Assembly: GCA_022575985.1 (NCBI GenBank)
Contig: JAKSXM010000272.1
Coordinates: 9,333,501-9,397,500 of the forward strand
Origin: Anagrus nilaparvatae
Lineage: Eukaryota; Arthropoda; Insecta; Hymenoptera; Mymaridae
Length of the DNA stretch: 64,000 nucleotides
Direction: 5' to 3'
Below the pieces are notes generated by a model. It did no database searches and was not told the origin of the DNA. It was given only the letters and a program-made list of their open reading frames with translations. Positions 1-13,187 of this stretch are shown one piece after another. Positions within the stretch are counted from its first letter, which is position 1, and each line of letters starts with the position of its first letter. Made by a program: the position numbers and the translations under genes.

Positions 1-3000
1 AGGCTTGACAAAGTAATTTGTAAAGAACCAAAAAGTGAAAACTATTTACTGACATATTAAAAAAAAAGTCTACATAATAATTATTTAATAAACAATTAGA
101 ATACATAACCTATATTTTAAAATCAATAGAATTTTAAAAAATAAAAAAATGATTACAAAATTACATAAAAAGTTGTCTTTATAAAGTTTATTTACACTCA
201 TGTACTTAATAAAATAATATTATATTATTGAAGATACATTTTTTTATAAACACATTAAAAGTATTTATAAGTATTTACAATAATATTATATATGAAATTA
301 ACATAAATAAATATATAATTTGCATCTTTGAAGAAGAAAAAAATAATTATTAAGATATTTAAATAAATGCTTTCACATCATCACTTTTATTTTTTATTAT
401 TATTGAAAAATTTCAATTTGTTATGAAATATATTTATTGTTAAATTCTTAATAGAAATTTTTATTTAGTTGAGTATTGTTTGTTACATAAATTATTTATT
501 TTATTTTAATTATCTAACAAAAAAGAGATCCAAATTCTATACCTAACTAATTTTTATTAATCTTGTGTGCTTTGACTGTACTTTTTGGAATAGTAAAAGC
601 ACATGGAATTGAAAAAAACCTTTATTAGGTCTAGAAAGGGCTAAAATATTTTAAGGGAGAAATAAGAGTCTATGGCCCTCTCTACACCAGCACGTAATCA
701 TGTTTTATGATAATCATGTTTGTTGGATATTTTTTTCCCAGCTACACTGCACTAAAAACATAACCTCAAAATTACATATTTAAATGATTATAACCCACTA
801 AAAACTTATTAGTAAATCATAAATTGTTTATAATTTTTATAATAAATAACTTAATTTACAATTAAAATACCATTTAATTGCATTTTATTGTTTAATTTTT
901 ATTAAAAATATTTACTAATGCTACTAGTGGCGCCATTTTGTAATAACTTTAATTTCGAATATCCCAGCTACATCACAAAATATCTAACAAACATGATTAT
1001 GTGCTGGTGTAGAGAGGGCCTATATGGCTTTCTATTATTCAAAATTGGCTATCGGAAAATAGACGAAACCTTCAAAATATCTATTAAGGTAAATCAAATT
1101 CCCTGCATTAAAAATTTTTGGATACATTTAACTGGACTGGCGCCTTCACTATAAAGGAATCTTTAAACTTTTTAAGTTACTATTTTTACTATAGACTACA
1201 ATATCCAGTTAAGGTATTATTATGAAAGATAATCGTTTGAAATGTTACGAGTTGAAATAATATAAAATTGATGAAATATCTATAAAATATTATATTCTCT
1301 CTATCTTGTGCGTGAGGTTTTTATGACTCTTTGTTTGTACTTGTAAATTTATTATGAATATTATTAATATATTCTTAAGTATTGCATGAAAATTTCCAGT
1401 GCAATGAACGACAAATTGGATTAATTTGATTTAATTTTTTTTTATATCAAATATTTATGTAAATAAATCTGGTTTTTTACGTAATAAATATTTTATTCGT
1501 TTTTTGCAAAAATCCACGTGTAAACAATTTTTTCAAATTACTGACATAAAATAATCAAAAATTTTAACAATTTTAACACCCTAATTGATTAAGCATGTAA
1601 AAAATCAAGGCGCAGCTTTAATTATGAAAAATTTTACTAAAAATACAAAGAAACATTTAGCAGTGTGAAAAATTACTAGAATACATTTAGCAAACGGCGA
1701 ACTGACTTCGGGACCAATTTCAGCGATAAAGGAGGTGACTAAGGATTTTTCATTCACTTTTTTAAGAGCTTTCACTTGATCAGTGATGCTTTCGATTTCA
1801 ACTTTATATGTATAAGATATAATCAATTATAAACCAGCTGCCTTACACTTTTTTGACTGATTTGTATGACAGAAAAAGGGCGGTATTCAAAAAAAATTTT
1901 CTTGCAAAATTACACCTTTTTGCCTAAAATTTTGAATAATACAAGACAGTTATAAGAAAACTATCAAGAAAGTATTTAGTGACGCATAGTAGCTATTTAA
2001 AATTTTTGATACTAAAATTAAACTTTTAGGCTTTTAAATCTTGAATCAGCTAATTCCAAAAATGTTTTTACAATTTAAAAAAACCATGTTTTTTTTTGCA
2101 TATTTTATTCATAAGCAAACGATGACTAGTTTATGACGATTCATTATTTAATTCTGACACCTATGGTTTTTGATGAGGTATATAATATACCTTACGATTT
2201 GATTATTCAAATAATTAACAAAAGAGTAGAATACATTTTTTTTATTAAGCGAGATTCCCCGAGATTAATCTGCTAGGAAGTATTTTATTTGGACTTTTTT
2301 TATTAAAATTGTAAATAGCAAAATTATTATCTATTAGTACAAAAATTTAGGTCTTTTTAAAAATATTCAAAATATTATTATGTTTTTTGCCTTTTCCCAT
2401 AATTTTTCGTACTTTTTTTTGATTCAATCATTAAATTTTTATTTTAAACTATAAAGATCCTTTACAATCATGGTAGATGGTAAAACATTTAATTCGAATT
2501 AGGTTAAGTTTGATTAAAATTTTTAAGTTATTTCAATTAAGAAGAGTTAAAATTTTCATTACTTTTTCTCAACAATTGAGATATAATAAACATAGTTTTA
2601 TTGTTTGGACATAAAAGTAGTGGGTTTGATTAATGAACGATGTTAATTATTGGATGTCAGTTTTATTTGTTGTTGAGTACTCGCAGATGTTTGTTGCTAG
2701 TCGAAAGAGAGGAAAAGTGATTAATGAAAGTTGTTAGTCGTTGGTTGTTGCGCTTATTGAAGTTCAATAATTTATGATTTCGCGAACTAGTTGTCAGTTA
2801 ACGCAAAAAATATTCTCTTTATTCAAACAGTTATTAAGAGATTTAAATATTTCTATTCATTTTTATTCTCAAATTTTTTGAGTTTTTGGCTAAATCATAT
2901 TTCATAATTAAATTTAATGAAAAATCATATAAAATAAGCCGTTTTAACCAAAATTTAAAAAATAGATAAGGTTTTTTGTAACTCAAACAGAAAAATCAGG

Positions 3001-4247
3001 AGTAAAGTCATAAAACACACCCCGTGTTCGCCTTTTTTATCAAAGCTGACCCACGTGAGTTTCTACCTGATTTTTCCGTTGAGAGAGAATGTCTTCCTAG
3101 AAATTAAGTCAGATATATTATTCCATCTTTTGCAAACAATTTTCAGCTAAGTATTAAATACTTAAAAAAATTCTTTTATCAATACTAAATTTCTGTATAA
3201 CCAATAAATTTTAACAGGTCTAAAAAATAAACAGTTTATTCCAATAAAAACATAAATAAAAACAATAATAGTTAATTTCACTCATTAAAGAGTTTAATAC
3301 AAGGTAGTAAAATAATTACAACCAACGCTCCTATATTATTTACGTAAATGATTTGCCATTCATTGTCAGTAGGTATTTTATTAGAAAAATTTATTTTTAT
3401 TTATTGTATAATTGCAAAATTCCTTACATCAGTATTTTAAATAGTACATTTTTTTTTTCTTTTGCAAAAATTACAGCTTGTAAGTTTTCAATTATGCCCT
3501 TGAATATCTCTAAAATAAATTAAATATTTTTTTTTGGAGGTTATTGGCCTAAAATTTAATTATCTTTGATGTTCTCAAAGTCGTTAACGGAGTGGGTAAT
3601 TACTAAAGATATGAGTTTACAAATTACATAAGAACTGGGAGAATTCGGGATAATGGCTTTTTTATTTTAAAAGTACCTAAAATCACGTGGTATGTTATTT
3701 TTGAGCAAATCGAAATTAAAATTTAAGCAAAATTACTTTAATTAAAAATTTATTATGCACTTATCTGAGTAAAATAAATTTTTTGTGAATCATAAATCCT
3801 ACAAATTTTCACATGAATAATAAAGTTATTTGCCAAAAAAAAACAACCCCTTGAAAAAAGATTCCACGATAAAAATAGCTAATAAATAACCCATAATTTT
3901 TCTAAAAATCGAGCCTCCAAGCGATAAAAAAAAACCGCATCTTTAATCTAAAAAAAAATGGGTTTATTTTTAAGAACCCGGAAATCCCCAGCCGAAAGAA
4001 ACAGATAAAAACGCCAAACATAGCGAAAAATTAAGCTAAACAAAAAAAGCGAAGGATTCATTTTATTTGGGGAATACCAAAATATTCGATGTATAAAATT
4101 GCACAGAAACAATAAAAAAAAAAAACTATCTTTAGATTTTTATAACAGGTTGCAAAAATAAAGGATAAAAAGAAATAGTAGTAGTAGCAGTAGAGAATAT
4201 GAACATTATTTCAAGTTTCAATACAAAGCTAGTGGGAGATACGAAGG
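1..4247. other. Intergenic, AT-rich, no supported gene
   Basis: No reading frame here has coding character. The stretch holds one MITE-like element (674-1020), a short inverted repeat at about 2990-3076 (arms GAAAAATCAGG and CCTGATTTTTC) and many homopolymer A/T runs. Downstream exons of the NudC-like gene on the minus strand would lie here or beyond the left edge if that gene is complete, but I could not recognise any. Confidence 0.5.
674..1020. mobile_element. MITE-like element, TIR starting GGCCCTCTCTACACCAGCAC
   Basis: The two ends are inverted copies of each other over about 31 bp with one mismatch: left GGCCCTCTCTACACCAGCAC at 674-693, the same sequence inverted at 1001-1020. The element is 347 bp and is flanked on both sides by TAT (671-673 and 1021-1023), which could be a target-site duplication or contain a TA duplication. 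The arms continue as a weaker inverted match including CCCAGCTAC. It has no transposase frame, so it is non-autonomous. A shorter relative lies at 42370-42478. Confidence 0.75.
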
Positions 4248-4290
4248 TATATAAGCATTGAGTTACCGGTTAAGAAAACCAGTCAGTTAT
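4248..4290 (+). promoter_or_regulatory. Candidate TATA box and initiator of the membrane protein gene
   Basis: TATATAAG at 4248-4255 is followed by the arthropod initiator-like TCAGT at 4283-4287. The spacing of about 35 bp is slightly longer than usual. The first coding exon follows about 270 bp downstream. Inferred from motif position only. Confidence 0.35.
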
Positions 4291-4558
4291 AACACGCTAG
4301 ACTATAAACACGTTACTGTTTTTTTTTATATTATTTGTTTTATCCAGTGATTTTATTCAATACAGTGTCAAGTGCATACAGTTTTGCATTTTTTTTTAAC
4401 ACACCAACAAAAAATAATTGTCATGTTGATCTGAGATATTTTAGTTGAGTTTTAAAAATACAAGCTTAAAAGTGTTTTTTTGAATAAAAGGGACTCGTTA
4501 CGTAATTTAATTCGAAGAAACCAAAGGGCAAAGCCCTTAAAAGGATATTTAATTAAAA

Positions 4559-7500
4559 ATGGTACAATCAAGAAATTCAAAATTATCTGATACCAGAATT
4601 GAAATTGATGATTATGATGCTGATGTTAAACCAGATGTAAGTAACACGTGCAGATTTTTTTGTTTTAATTAAAAATTAGAGTAAAAGGTATTTTTTATAT
4701 GTCATGATCTTATTGTTTGATTATTGAAAATGAAATGTTGTTTTATGAAAAATTCAGCACTTGCAGTGGTCATTGAATTTTAGAGCTCGTTATTTTTACA
4801 ATCAATTTTTATGATTTATTTAAATCGTTTTAGTGAATTAAAAAGAACCAAAAAATAATTTGAATCTATTGACCAAATTGAAAAAACTTTAAATCTTTGG
4901 ACAATAAATAAATTGGTCTTCAAACGTTATGAAACTCAACTATCAGCTAAAATTCAAATCTTTACAACCTGCATAGATAAAAAAGGGATAATTTACTTTT
5001 ACATTAAAACAAGGCAATAAAAAACTTTCAAGGCTTTAGAAAAAAAAATTTTTTTTTTTATTATTTAAAATATTGTGTAATTAAAAAGAAACATAATTTT
5101 TTTTTCTTAATTGTCAATACATAAAATTAATATGATTGAGCTTTTATTTCTGTATCTTGCATATCACATGTGTGTGTGTGTTTTACATATTTAAATATTG
5201 CATAATAAGTGACTGTATTTTAAAAAGCTTATAAAAAAAAGTATGTAATCCCTTGTATTTTTTATTAAAGAATAAAATAACGTGAAATGCAAATTTTTGG
5301 TTATGTAAATATTTTTTGGTTTTACTGTATCAATAAAATCCTGCAATTATTGAAAAATTTAAAAAAAAAAATTAATTTTGTAATTTATGATCAAATTTAA
5401 AAAATTCATTGTTGTCTTTTAACTTTCACAACCTGTTAAAAAGTCAATAATAAACCTTTGACCTAAAGGCAAAAAAGTGAAATTTTAAATATCGAACTGA
5501 CAGCAGTGAACAAGACAAAAAGTTAGTTAACAATTATTTTTAGATAAATTGCATTACATAAATTTTTAATTGTCACTAGGAAAGAAAAAAAAATGTGATT
5601 TTTTATTGGAAAAACCAAAGTAATGATTAATTTATTTACATAAAATTTTAGTATAAATAAATAAATAATTAATCGATTAATTTTAATAAAAAATTAAAAT
5701 ATTTTTTATTATTAAAAAAACTTTAATGTAATTTTATGTAGAGACAGAATTTTTTATTTCTCTGCTAGTGATATGAATGAGGAAGACACAATTTGAAAAA
5801 GGAATTTTTGCCTTAGAGCGAAAATTCAAGTTTTTTTTTATTGTACACTGAAATTATTTTTCTTGAGTTATTTTTGACTTTTACTAAAGTTGAGTTGAAA
5901 TATTTTTAATAAACTGATTAAAAATTTATGTAATTGTATTTGCAGCTCTGATTTTTAAAATGTAAATACAGAAATAGATAAAAAAAAGTACTTTTTTATA
6001 AATTAATATTTGCAATCTTTCAAATACCGGTTTGAGTAAAGCGAGAGAGATCGATGCCTGGATATGAATGTGCATTCAGATACAATTCAAGTTTTTTACA
6101 CTTTACTTTTTAATAAAGGGATATTAAAATCCTAGCTAGAGAATGAAATTAATTGTTAGCACATCACTGAAGAAATATTTTTAAAAAATAGTCATAAATT
6201 TTGAGTTTTAACTGTTAAAATTTACCGTTTTGTGCTTAAAAAATTTTGTTACTTCATAATTTATCCGTTTGTTAAAAATTTATTAGATTATTAATAGTCG
6301 AAAAAATAAATAAATTTAATTTTATGCTAAAACTAGTTTAACGGGTTAATGACATGCTGTTAAACGTAATTTTTGTTAAGTAATTTTATTTATTATGCGA
6401 GCAGATCTAGAAATTACTTTGATAAGTTACTTAATTCGCGCCCACTTTAGTTTTTGACCTAAGGTAACTTTTTCAGTGTTGAGGAGGCAGTGCGTATTGT
6501 AATTTGAATTCATTTCACTTGTGAGAATAATTTTAATTAATTATAACACTGTTATAACAGTAGCTTTTGTAATTGTAAAATTAAAATAACCTATTTGTGA
6601 AAAAATAGAATTTGGATATTTGCGAAAAATAGTAATAAATTCATAACAGCATCAATTTTGTCGTAAATCTACAAATTTTATCAAATTTATTCAAAAATTT
6701 GCTCATTTTCCGTAAATAGGTCACTTTTTTTAAAGTAACTACCTATTTTTAACAGTTTGAGTACTTTTTGAAGCTAAAAAACAGTTAAAACAAATAAAGT
6801 TAATTATCGAAGGTCAGTCAAGAATAAAAGCAAAAGTAATAACAATGTTTCTGCAAAAATTAGCCTTTACTCCATAAAAACTATTAAACACACAAGTAAA
6901 AGTGTAAAAGACACAAAGTATCTGATAACACACAAGGAGAACTCAATGAACTTAGCATAAAAAAAGTAACATTTTTTTTAATTAATATAATATTACAAAT
7001 AAGTGCATATTTAATAAAGACAAAAAACACACACTTACACACAGATAATTATATTCTCGACACTTAATATCTATTAATGATAATCGATACAATATTAGGC
7101 AATAAAATAAATAGATAATTAATGACAAATTGTCGTTGCATATTACATACAATTCTCATTAGTTTTGAAAAAAAAAAAAAAAAATTACATTCTATAGGTC
7201 AGCGACTGTAATTTAGGCCATTTAAACATATTATAATTGTTAGTTGAGACGTGTAAATTGTTGATTTTGTAATATACCATAATATTATATTTATGATATT
7301 ACTTTTATGCTTTTATGCATTATCGCTCGTTTTATAGCTTTTTATCTTAGAGAGATAAGGTTAACCTAACCTTAAAACACAGAATTAGATCAAATCTTAC
7401 CAGATTAGAGATCTCATTTTTTTTTTCTTTTTGCCTTGACGAATTTTATTTTTATTAATGTAACTGCAAATTCATGTATTTAATATGATATCACTTTCAT

Positions 7501-10460
7501 TTTCGATTGGCGATTTCAATGCTTGACTGCGAGATTTTTTACAGTTTTTTGCATTAACAGCGTGTATTAAATTGGTTTATTAATTACTCAGAAGATTATA
7601 GACATTTTATTTAATCATAGAGAAATATTATAAATTTTGGTTTTAATTCAAAAATTTTAGAAAAATGTTTTACAAAAAAATTTAGAGTAATTTTAATAGC
7701 CAAGACAAAACCATTAGCTTAAAAACTCAAAAACTCGCGAATTGACAAATTCCATAAATCCGTAAAAATATTCAAAGCTCATTAAAATTAAAATATTATA
7801 TCATATAAAGAGCCAAAAAAAACCAATAATTAAAAAACAAAAACAACAATAACGCTATAATGATATAATTAAATGATGACTTGTAAAAAAATTAATCATG
7901 GAATTCCCAAATAAAAATATTTTCAAAAACGTCCATAAAAACGTAAATTTCAATTTTTTTAAATAAAAAGTGCAAAAATTTTCTTTTAAGAAAATTACAT
8001 AACACGTTACATTTTATTCACGAGGGTTAAATAACAATAATAATAAAAAATTACCCATGACACTGATTTAAAATGAAAAAAAAAAATCTTCAATTAATGA
8101 ATTCTTTTTTATTTTTCGATTATATAAAAAAAAGGTGTGTCTGTATTTTATTTTTAAGATTCATCCTCACACACACACACACGCATACTGTTACAAAAAA
8201 CGACCTAGAGAAGGCCGTTTACATTAAATTTTTTAAATTTATAAATACAGGTTTTTTTAAGCCAAAAATTATTATAGATTATAAAAAATTTTTTATTATT
8301 GTTATTATTTCTTCCGCATTATATACAATTAATTATTTTATTAATAGATCATTAATGTCAATCAAAAAATGTTAATTTATCTCTATTTCTATTGATGAGA
8401 ATGCAGGATTTTTTTTTCTCTTTCATATGCAAAAAAAAACTTTTAATTAATGCAAAAATGCTGGTAGTTATTGCTATTATTCAGTTAATTACTGATTTTT
8501 ATGATAGTTTTTTTGGAGTTCGTCAATGTCAAGGCTAGCTTCTGTAGCAGTAGACATGATTTCGGTGAAAACCCAAATTTTTTATTTTTTTAGTAATTCA
8601 AGTCTTCTGTTTATTATTTCAAATTAAAAAAAAAGAAACATTAAATAAATATTTTTTTTCCTCAAAAAATTCTTTGCAATATTTTTGATAAAAAAATAAT
8701 ATTAATAATTTATGTAAAAATTTTAACGACCTAAATTAAAATTTTGGCTCCAAACAAAATCGACATGGAATAATTAATTAAACATTTTTTTTTGGCGACT
8801 TATTGTCGTCGTTGTCATAATTTATTTAAAATAAAAAATAAAACAAACTAAATATTATTTAAAAAATGACCTTAAAAAAAAAGACTTTCCCATTCCTTCC
8901 AATGTAATAATGACGTAATGATATGTAACTTACAATAATAATAATAATAATGATTATACTTACTCTTCTGAATTTTTTTTTTTTTCATTGACAAGCCAGT
9001 TATTTCACCTTATAAAATCTCTCTTTAATTTTGGACTTGTTATTATTATGTAACGGGCTTTTTATTTTTATTTTTTTTATAATACACACAAACATAAAAA
9101 AAGGCCCTCAAGTTCAAGATGATATTTCGTAAAAACATGCGTGTAAATAATAAATAATTTTAATATTAAAAAAAAAATGATTTATTTTTTTTAAATTTAA
9201 TTCAATTTTTTTTTTTTTTTTTTTGGTAATAATTATTTATTATTATGTAGAAGGTTTAAATCAAATTATTGTGTTTTTTAAAAGAAATTTTCTTTTTCAA
9301 TCAATCAATCATAATCATAACTTATTATTCAATTTTGTAAAAAAAAAAAAAAAAACAATTATTTTTTTCTTTTAAATAATAAAATAAATAATATTACATA
9401 ATTTAGTATTTAGAAGTAAATAAATAAAAATAAAAAAATGTATGTTAATTATCATTATTATAATAGGATACCTGCAGAAATATAATTTTTTTAAATATAT
9501 TATGTAAAAATGTAATATGGATAGTTACAATAGCAAACAAAAAATTTTAAATCGAGCTCAATGACCTCATCATATGTGACTATTTTTTTAAAATAATAAA
9601 TAATGTTACCTCACAATCCTAGTTTAAGTTTAAAAAAAAAATAAATAAATAAAAAAAGCATTAGTTTTATCTTTATTTAGTATTATGCGGGTGAAATGTG
9701 AAATAATGTTATGCGAATAATTGCTATAATCTATGATTTTTGTTTTATTTTTTAGTGTCCGACAATAATGGAACCAAATTTACAATCATGGCATATACCA
9801 AGGCCTTCATTAGTTACTAAAAGTGAAAAAAGTAGTGATAATGGTACATGGAAACATTTAGTCGTAGAATCACCTTCAAGAGGCTCAACGTCTTCTCAGG
9901 GATCAACAGCTAGTACTAGGGTAATTTATTTTCTATTCTATAATGTGCTTAAAATGTGCTCTAATTATTACTGAATATTCTTTTTATTAATTAAATATTT
10001 ATTATATATTTTTGCCTCAAATTTTTTGATTTAACTTTAAATATATGCAAGAATCTAATTAGTTATTCTTTTCTTTTTTAATTTTAGAGCGCAGCTTCTG
10101 GTACGTTACTTTTAACAGCAGCTAATTTAGCAAATCTTGCTGCAATACATCCAGCTACTGTAACAAGGCCCAAAGAATTAGATACTATATCAGTGGCTAG
10201 TAGTACTCACTTTACTGTTGTTAATGGTATCGGTAGACCAACAAAACCTTATCAAAAATCTTGGTGCGCTAGAAATCAATTAAGCGTGCTTGTTTGTACA
10301 ATGAGTTTATTATTTATGATTGGTCTTATTGCTGGAGTTCTTTATATGGACAGTGAGTAAAACAATAAAAATATGAATTTAAAAATTTTTTATTATTATT
10401 TATTTGTATTTATTTTACTTTTTTATTTTTCTAGTGAGAGTCAGGGATAAATATAATTAA
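4559..10460 (+). CDS. Unrecognised single-pass membrane protein, 177 aa
   Basis: Four exons: 4559-4636, 9756-9920, 10088-10352 and 10435-10460. All junctions are GT/AG and phases agree (78+165+265+26 = 534 nt). I do not recognise the family. The N-terminus is acidic (VQSRNSKLSDTRIEIDDYDA), followed by a Ser/Thr-rich part (SRGSTSSQGSTAST). A hydrophobic helix spans about residues 146-167 (core SLLFMIGLIAGVLYM) and a short basic tail MRVRDKYN follows. There is no signal peptide, so a tail-anchored or type II topology is likely, with about 145 residues on the cytosolic side. The first intron is 5.1 kb, far longer than others nearby. The start is the first ATG of exon 1 after a candidate TATA/initiator. 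The long 3' sequence up to about 11.3 kb looks like untranslated region. Confidence 0.7.
4637..9755 (+). other. 5.1 kb first intron, simple repeats only
   Basis: Bounded by GT at 4637 and AG at 9754-9755. It holds a (TG)n tract at about 5169-5181, a (CA)n tract at about 8168-8182 and long poly-A/T runs. The 100-codon frame at 8073-8375 runs through the (CA)n tract and A/T runs and has no coding character. I see nothing else. Confidence 0.5.
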
Positions 10461-11325
10461 ATTATCAAAAAATTATCAACGATCGCCCATTGTGCTTTCA
10501 TTTAAAATAAGACATTTAAGAATCAGTATTGAATGCAATGACTTTCAAGGGCAAATTTTATTGACTGTTTAAAGAAATTGCAGCTAATATTTAATTAATG
10601 CCAATATTATTTAAATCAAATTAATTAGTTGCTAATATAATTTTTGAATTGCAAAGTTATTGAAATTAGGCTTTAAGGTATATTGCGTTATTTACGCAGT
10701 ATGTGTATTTTAGTTATTACGTTTACGTAATGAGTACGCTGAATGTATTGTTTAGATACTTTTTTTAATGATATGGTCAGAAGATATAAAATATTAGAAT
10801 AACTTTATATTTTGTCATATTAATATAATAAAAAATTATTAACGTACTACACAATTTATTGCTATTTTTATAGAGTGATAATTTAAGTATCGGAAGCAAA
10901 AAATGATTTTATAAATTTTATATTGCACTAGGTATAAATATTATGTATGAAAATAATTTATAAAATAATAATTCCATATCACTTGATTTTATTTAACTTT
11001 TGAGTATTATTTTATGAAAACTTAAAAATTGTTATTATCTTTATGTTTTAGAATTTAAAAAAAAAAACGAAAAAAATTACTTATAAAAGAAACAAATTTA
11101 AGAAAATGTAAATAAATTTAGTGAATGCTTCATCAAATTTGAGGCAAGAAATAGAGCAATAATTGTTGTAAAACTCAATGTGTCTGTGATATTACTTGTG
11201 TATTAATTGATTGTCATGCCAACAAGAAATTGTCACAATAATTTTTAAATTGTTTGTAATTTATTTACTTACCTTTCAATAAAAAAAAATATTAATAATA
11301 TAAAAAAAAGGATTTATTGACTTAC

Positions 11326-13187
11326 CTCAACTTCTTGAAGAGTTTGTGTCCACCTGTAATTTGGTAAATCTGCACCATTTCCAGCATTTGGTTTTAATTT
11401 TCCCTTTTCTTTTTCATCCTCATCGTCAGAAATTTTTTCACTTTCCTTTACATCTGGTTTATTCTTTGCTTTTGTTTCAGCTGTATTTTCACTAGAAGTT
11501 TTGGCTTCTTCTTTTGTTGCTTTCTGCAAAAAGAAATTAAAAAATAATGTATGACGGACCCAAGTAAATACTTTGTGTTTTTTAATTAAAGTAATATTTT
11601 AAAAATAATTTCAATCTTCTTAATTATAAGGTTGAATCAGGTGAATAAAAATGGCATTTATTTATTTAAAATTATTGAAAACCAAAACTTCTGGGATATT
11701 TAATTTTTATGGCCATTTATCAAATTATATGTCCCTTAGAATTAAAAAAAAATATTTTTAAAATTTATTGGCTGCAGGCAGAGATACAAGCACTTAAAAT
11801 TTTCTTCATTTTGGAGCTACTAAATTAAGCAAGACTTTTATAAAGCTTATGTTTTCAAAAATCTTTTGATATATTATTTGATACATTATTTAGCATTGCT
11901 TCACCAAAAAAATTTCAATTTCTAACAATAATATAAAATATTATATCCAATTTTTTTTTAAATTAGAAACTATAAGTCTTGATTAATTTAGTGCGCCAAA
12001 AATAAGAAATTTCAAGAGCTAATATCTCTACCTGTAGTCAATAAATTAAAAATTTTTATATTTTAAGGGACATTTATAACTTAATCAATGGCTTTAAAAA
12101 TCAAAGATTCCAGTAGTTTTGATTTCCAGATTTTTTCAATCAAAAAATACCATTCTTATCCACCTGAATCAACCTTAAAAACAGTACTTTATAAAAAAAT
12201 ATTGTAAATTATTTTTCCAAGTATTAGGATGAAATCTAAATTCAAAGAAAGAAATAGTTGGTATAATATTATATTAATACTCTTTATTACACTAACACTA
12301 GTATCATTTAAGACTCAAATTATATACAAAACTTAAGCAAGTGTAGTAAGGGCTTTATTTTTAATAGAGTATTGAATTAAGATGTGATAAATTTAAATTC
12401 ATGACTTGAAATAAAAAATTATCAATCTTGATTATTATAATCTTTAATGAAAAAATTAATTTAATGAAAAAAATGTTACAAACATACAATCTTTAAAATA
12501 ATTAAATTAAATATTTGAATTTAATTTCATAATTTAACATAAATATTTTTTTTTATCAAATTCAAAAAAGTTATCAAGTTTCCTTGATAAACTGAACAAA
12601 TAGTAAACCCTTAGTATACTTTTACTTATAATGATTTTTTAATCAATTGATGTTATCCAGGGTTCATTGTTTTTTTTATCCACATAGACCATCAGTTTTC
12701 TGGGGCCTCCAGGAGATCAAATCGCAACCCAGACTAAAGATAAAAGTATGTAATTCGTCAGCAGATCCCATCTTACTACTTTTTGATAAATCAAACAGCA
12801 ACTTGTAATCATTACAAATGTACCCTAATACATAGGTGTATTTATATTTGTGAATGATTTATTTTTGTAAAAACTATTTATTAGTGAAGTTTGTACACAT
12901 ACATATGTTGTAAAGCATTGAAATAAATAGTGCCAGAATTAAATCAAAACAAGTAAAAATAACACTGGATATGGAACAGATATTGAAAACACGAAAAAAT
13001 TGTATGGGATCAAAAATTATTTAAAATATTTTTTAAATAAAACTATGCTTGACAAAAAAAAAATATTTACCTTTGTGTCTAATTCTTTTTGTAATGTTGA
13101 AGCTTGTTCGTCAGTTAATTCAACGATTTTTGGTTCATTATCTTCGCTTCCTAACCTCTCTTTATCAGTTTTTTGATTTACACTCAT
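11326..13187 (-). CDS. NudC-like protein, partial (middle region only)
   Basis: Two coding exons are visible: 13071-13187 (39 codons, from ATG at 13187) and 11326-11523 (66 codons), joined in phase 0 by good splice sites. The product contains VELTDEQASTLQKELDTK and an acidic/Lys-rich linker, then KPNAGNGADLPNYRWTQTL. These match the centre of nuclear migration protein NudC, an Hsp90-associated dynein-pathway chaperone. The second exon ends GAG|GTAAGT exactly where the CS/p23-like domain should begin, but no CS-domain exon is recognisable on the minus strand to the left edge. The NudC N-terminal domain is also absent: a stop codon lies in frame across a non-coding exon whose donor is at 13288-13289. 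Either an intron of more than 11 kb encloses the membrane protein gene, or this is a broken partial copy. Confidence 0.65.
11628..12176. repeat. Long palindromic (fold-back) repeat in the NudC-like intron
   Basis: The sequence starting AAGGTTGAATCAGGTGAATA at 11628 recurs in inverted, diverged form ending at 12176 (reverse complement starts AAGGTTGATTCAGGTGGATA). The inverted similarity runs for roughly 220 bp per arm, with shared landmarks such as TGTCCCTTA and CAGAGATA. Total length is about 550 bp. It has no coding frame. It is probably a fold-back MITE. Confidence 0.7.

Noticed and set aside
1605..1826. Minus-strand 73-codon frame with KALKKVNEKSLVTSFIAEIG
   Set aside because: It looks slightly protein-like but has no recognisable family, no splice context, and does not match the missing NudC CS domain.
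7359..7373. GGTTAACCTAACCTT, resembling the insect telomere repeat TTAGG
   Set aside because: Only about two units inside a small palindrome; not an interstitial telomere array.
8073..8375. 100-codon plus-strand frame in the 5.1 kb intron
   Set aside because: It runs through a (CA)n microsatellite and poly-A/T; low-complexity translation only.
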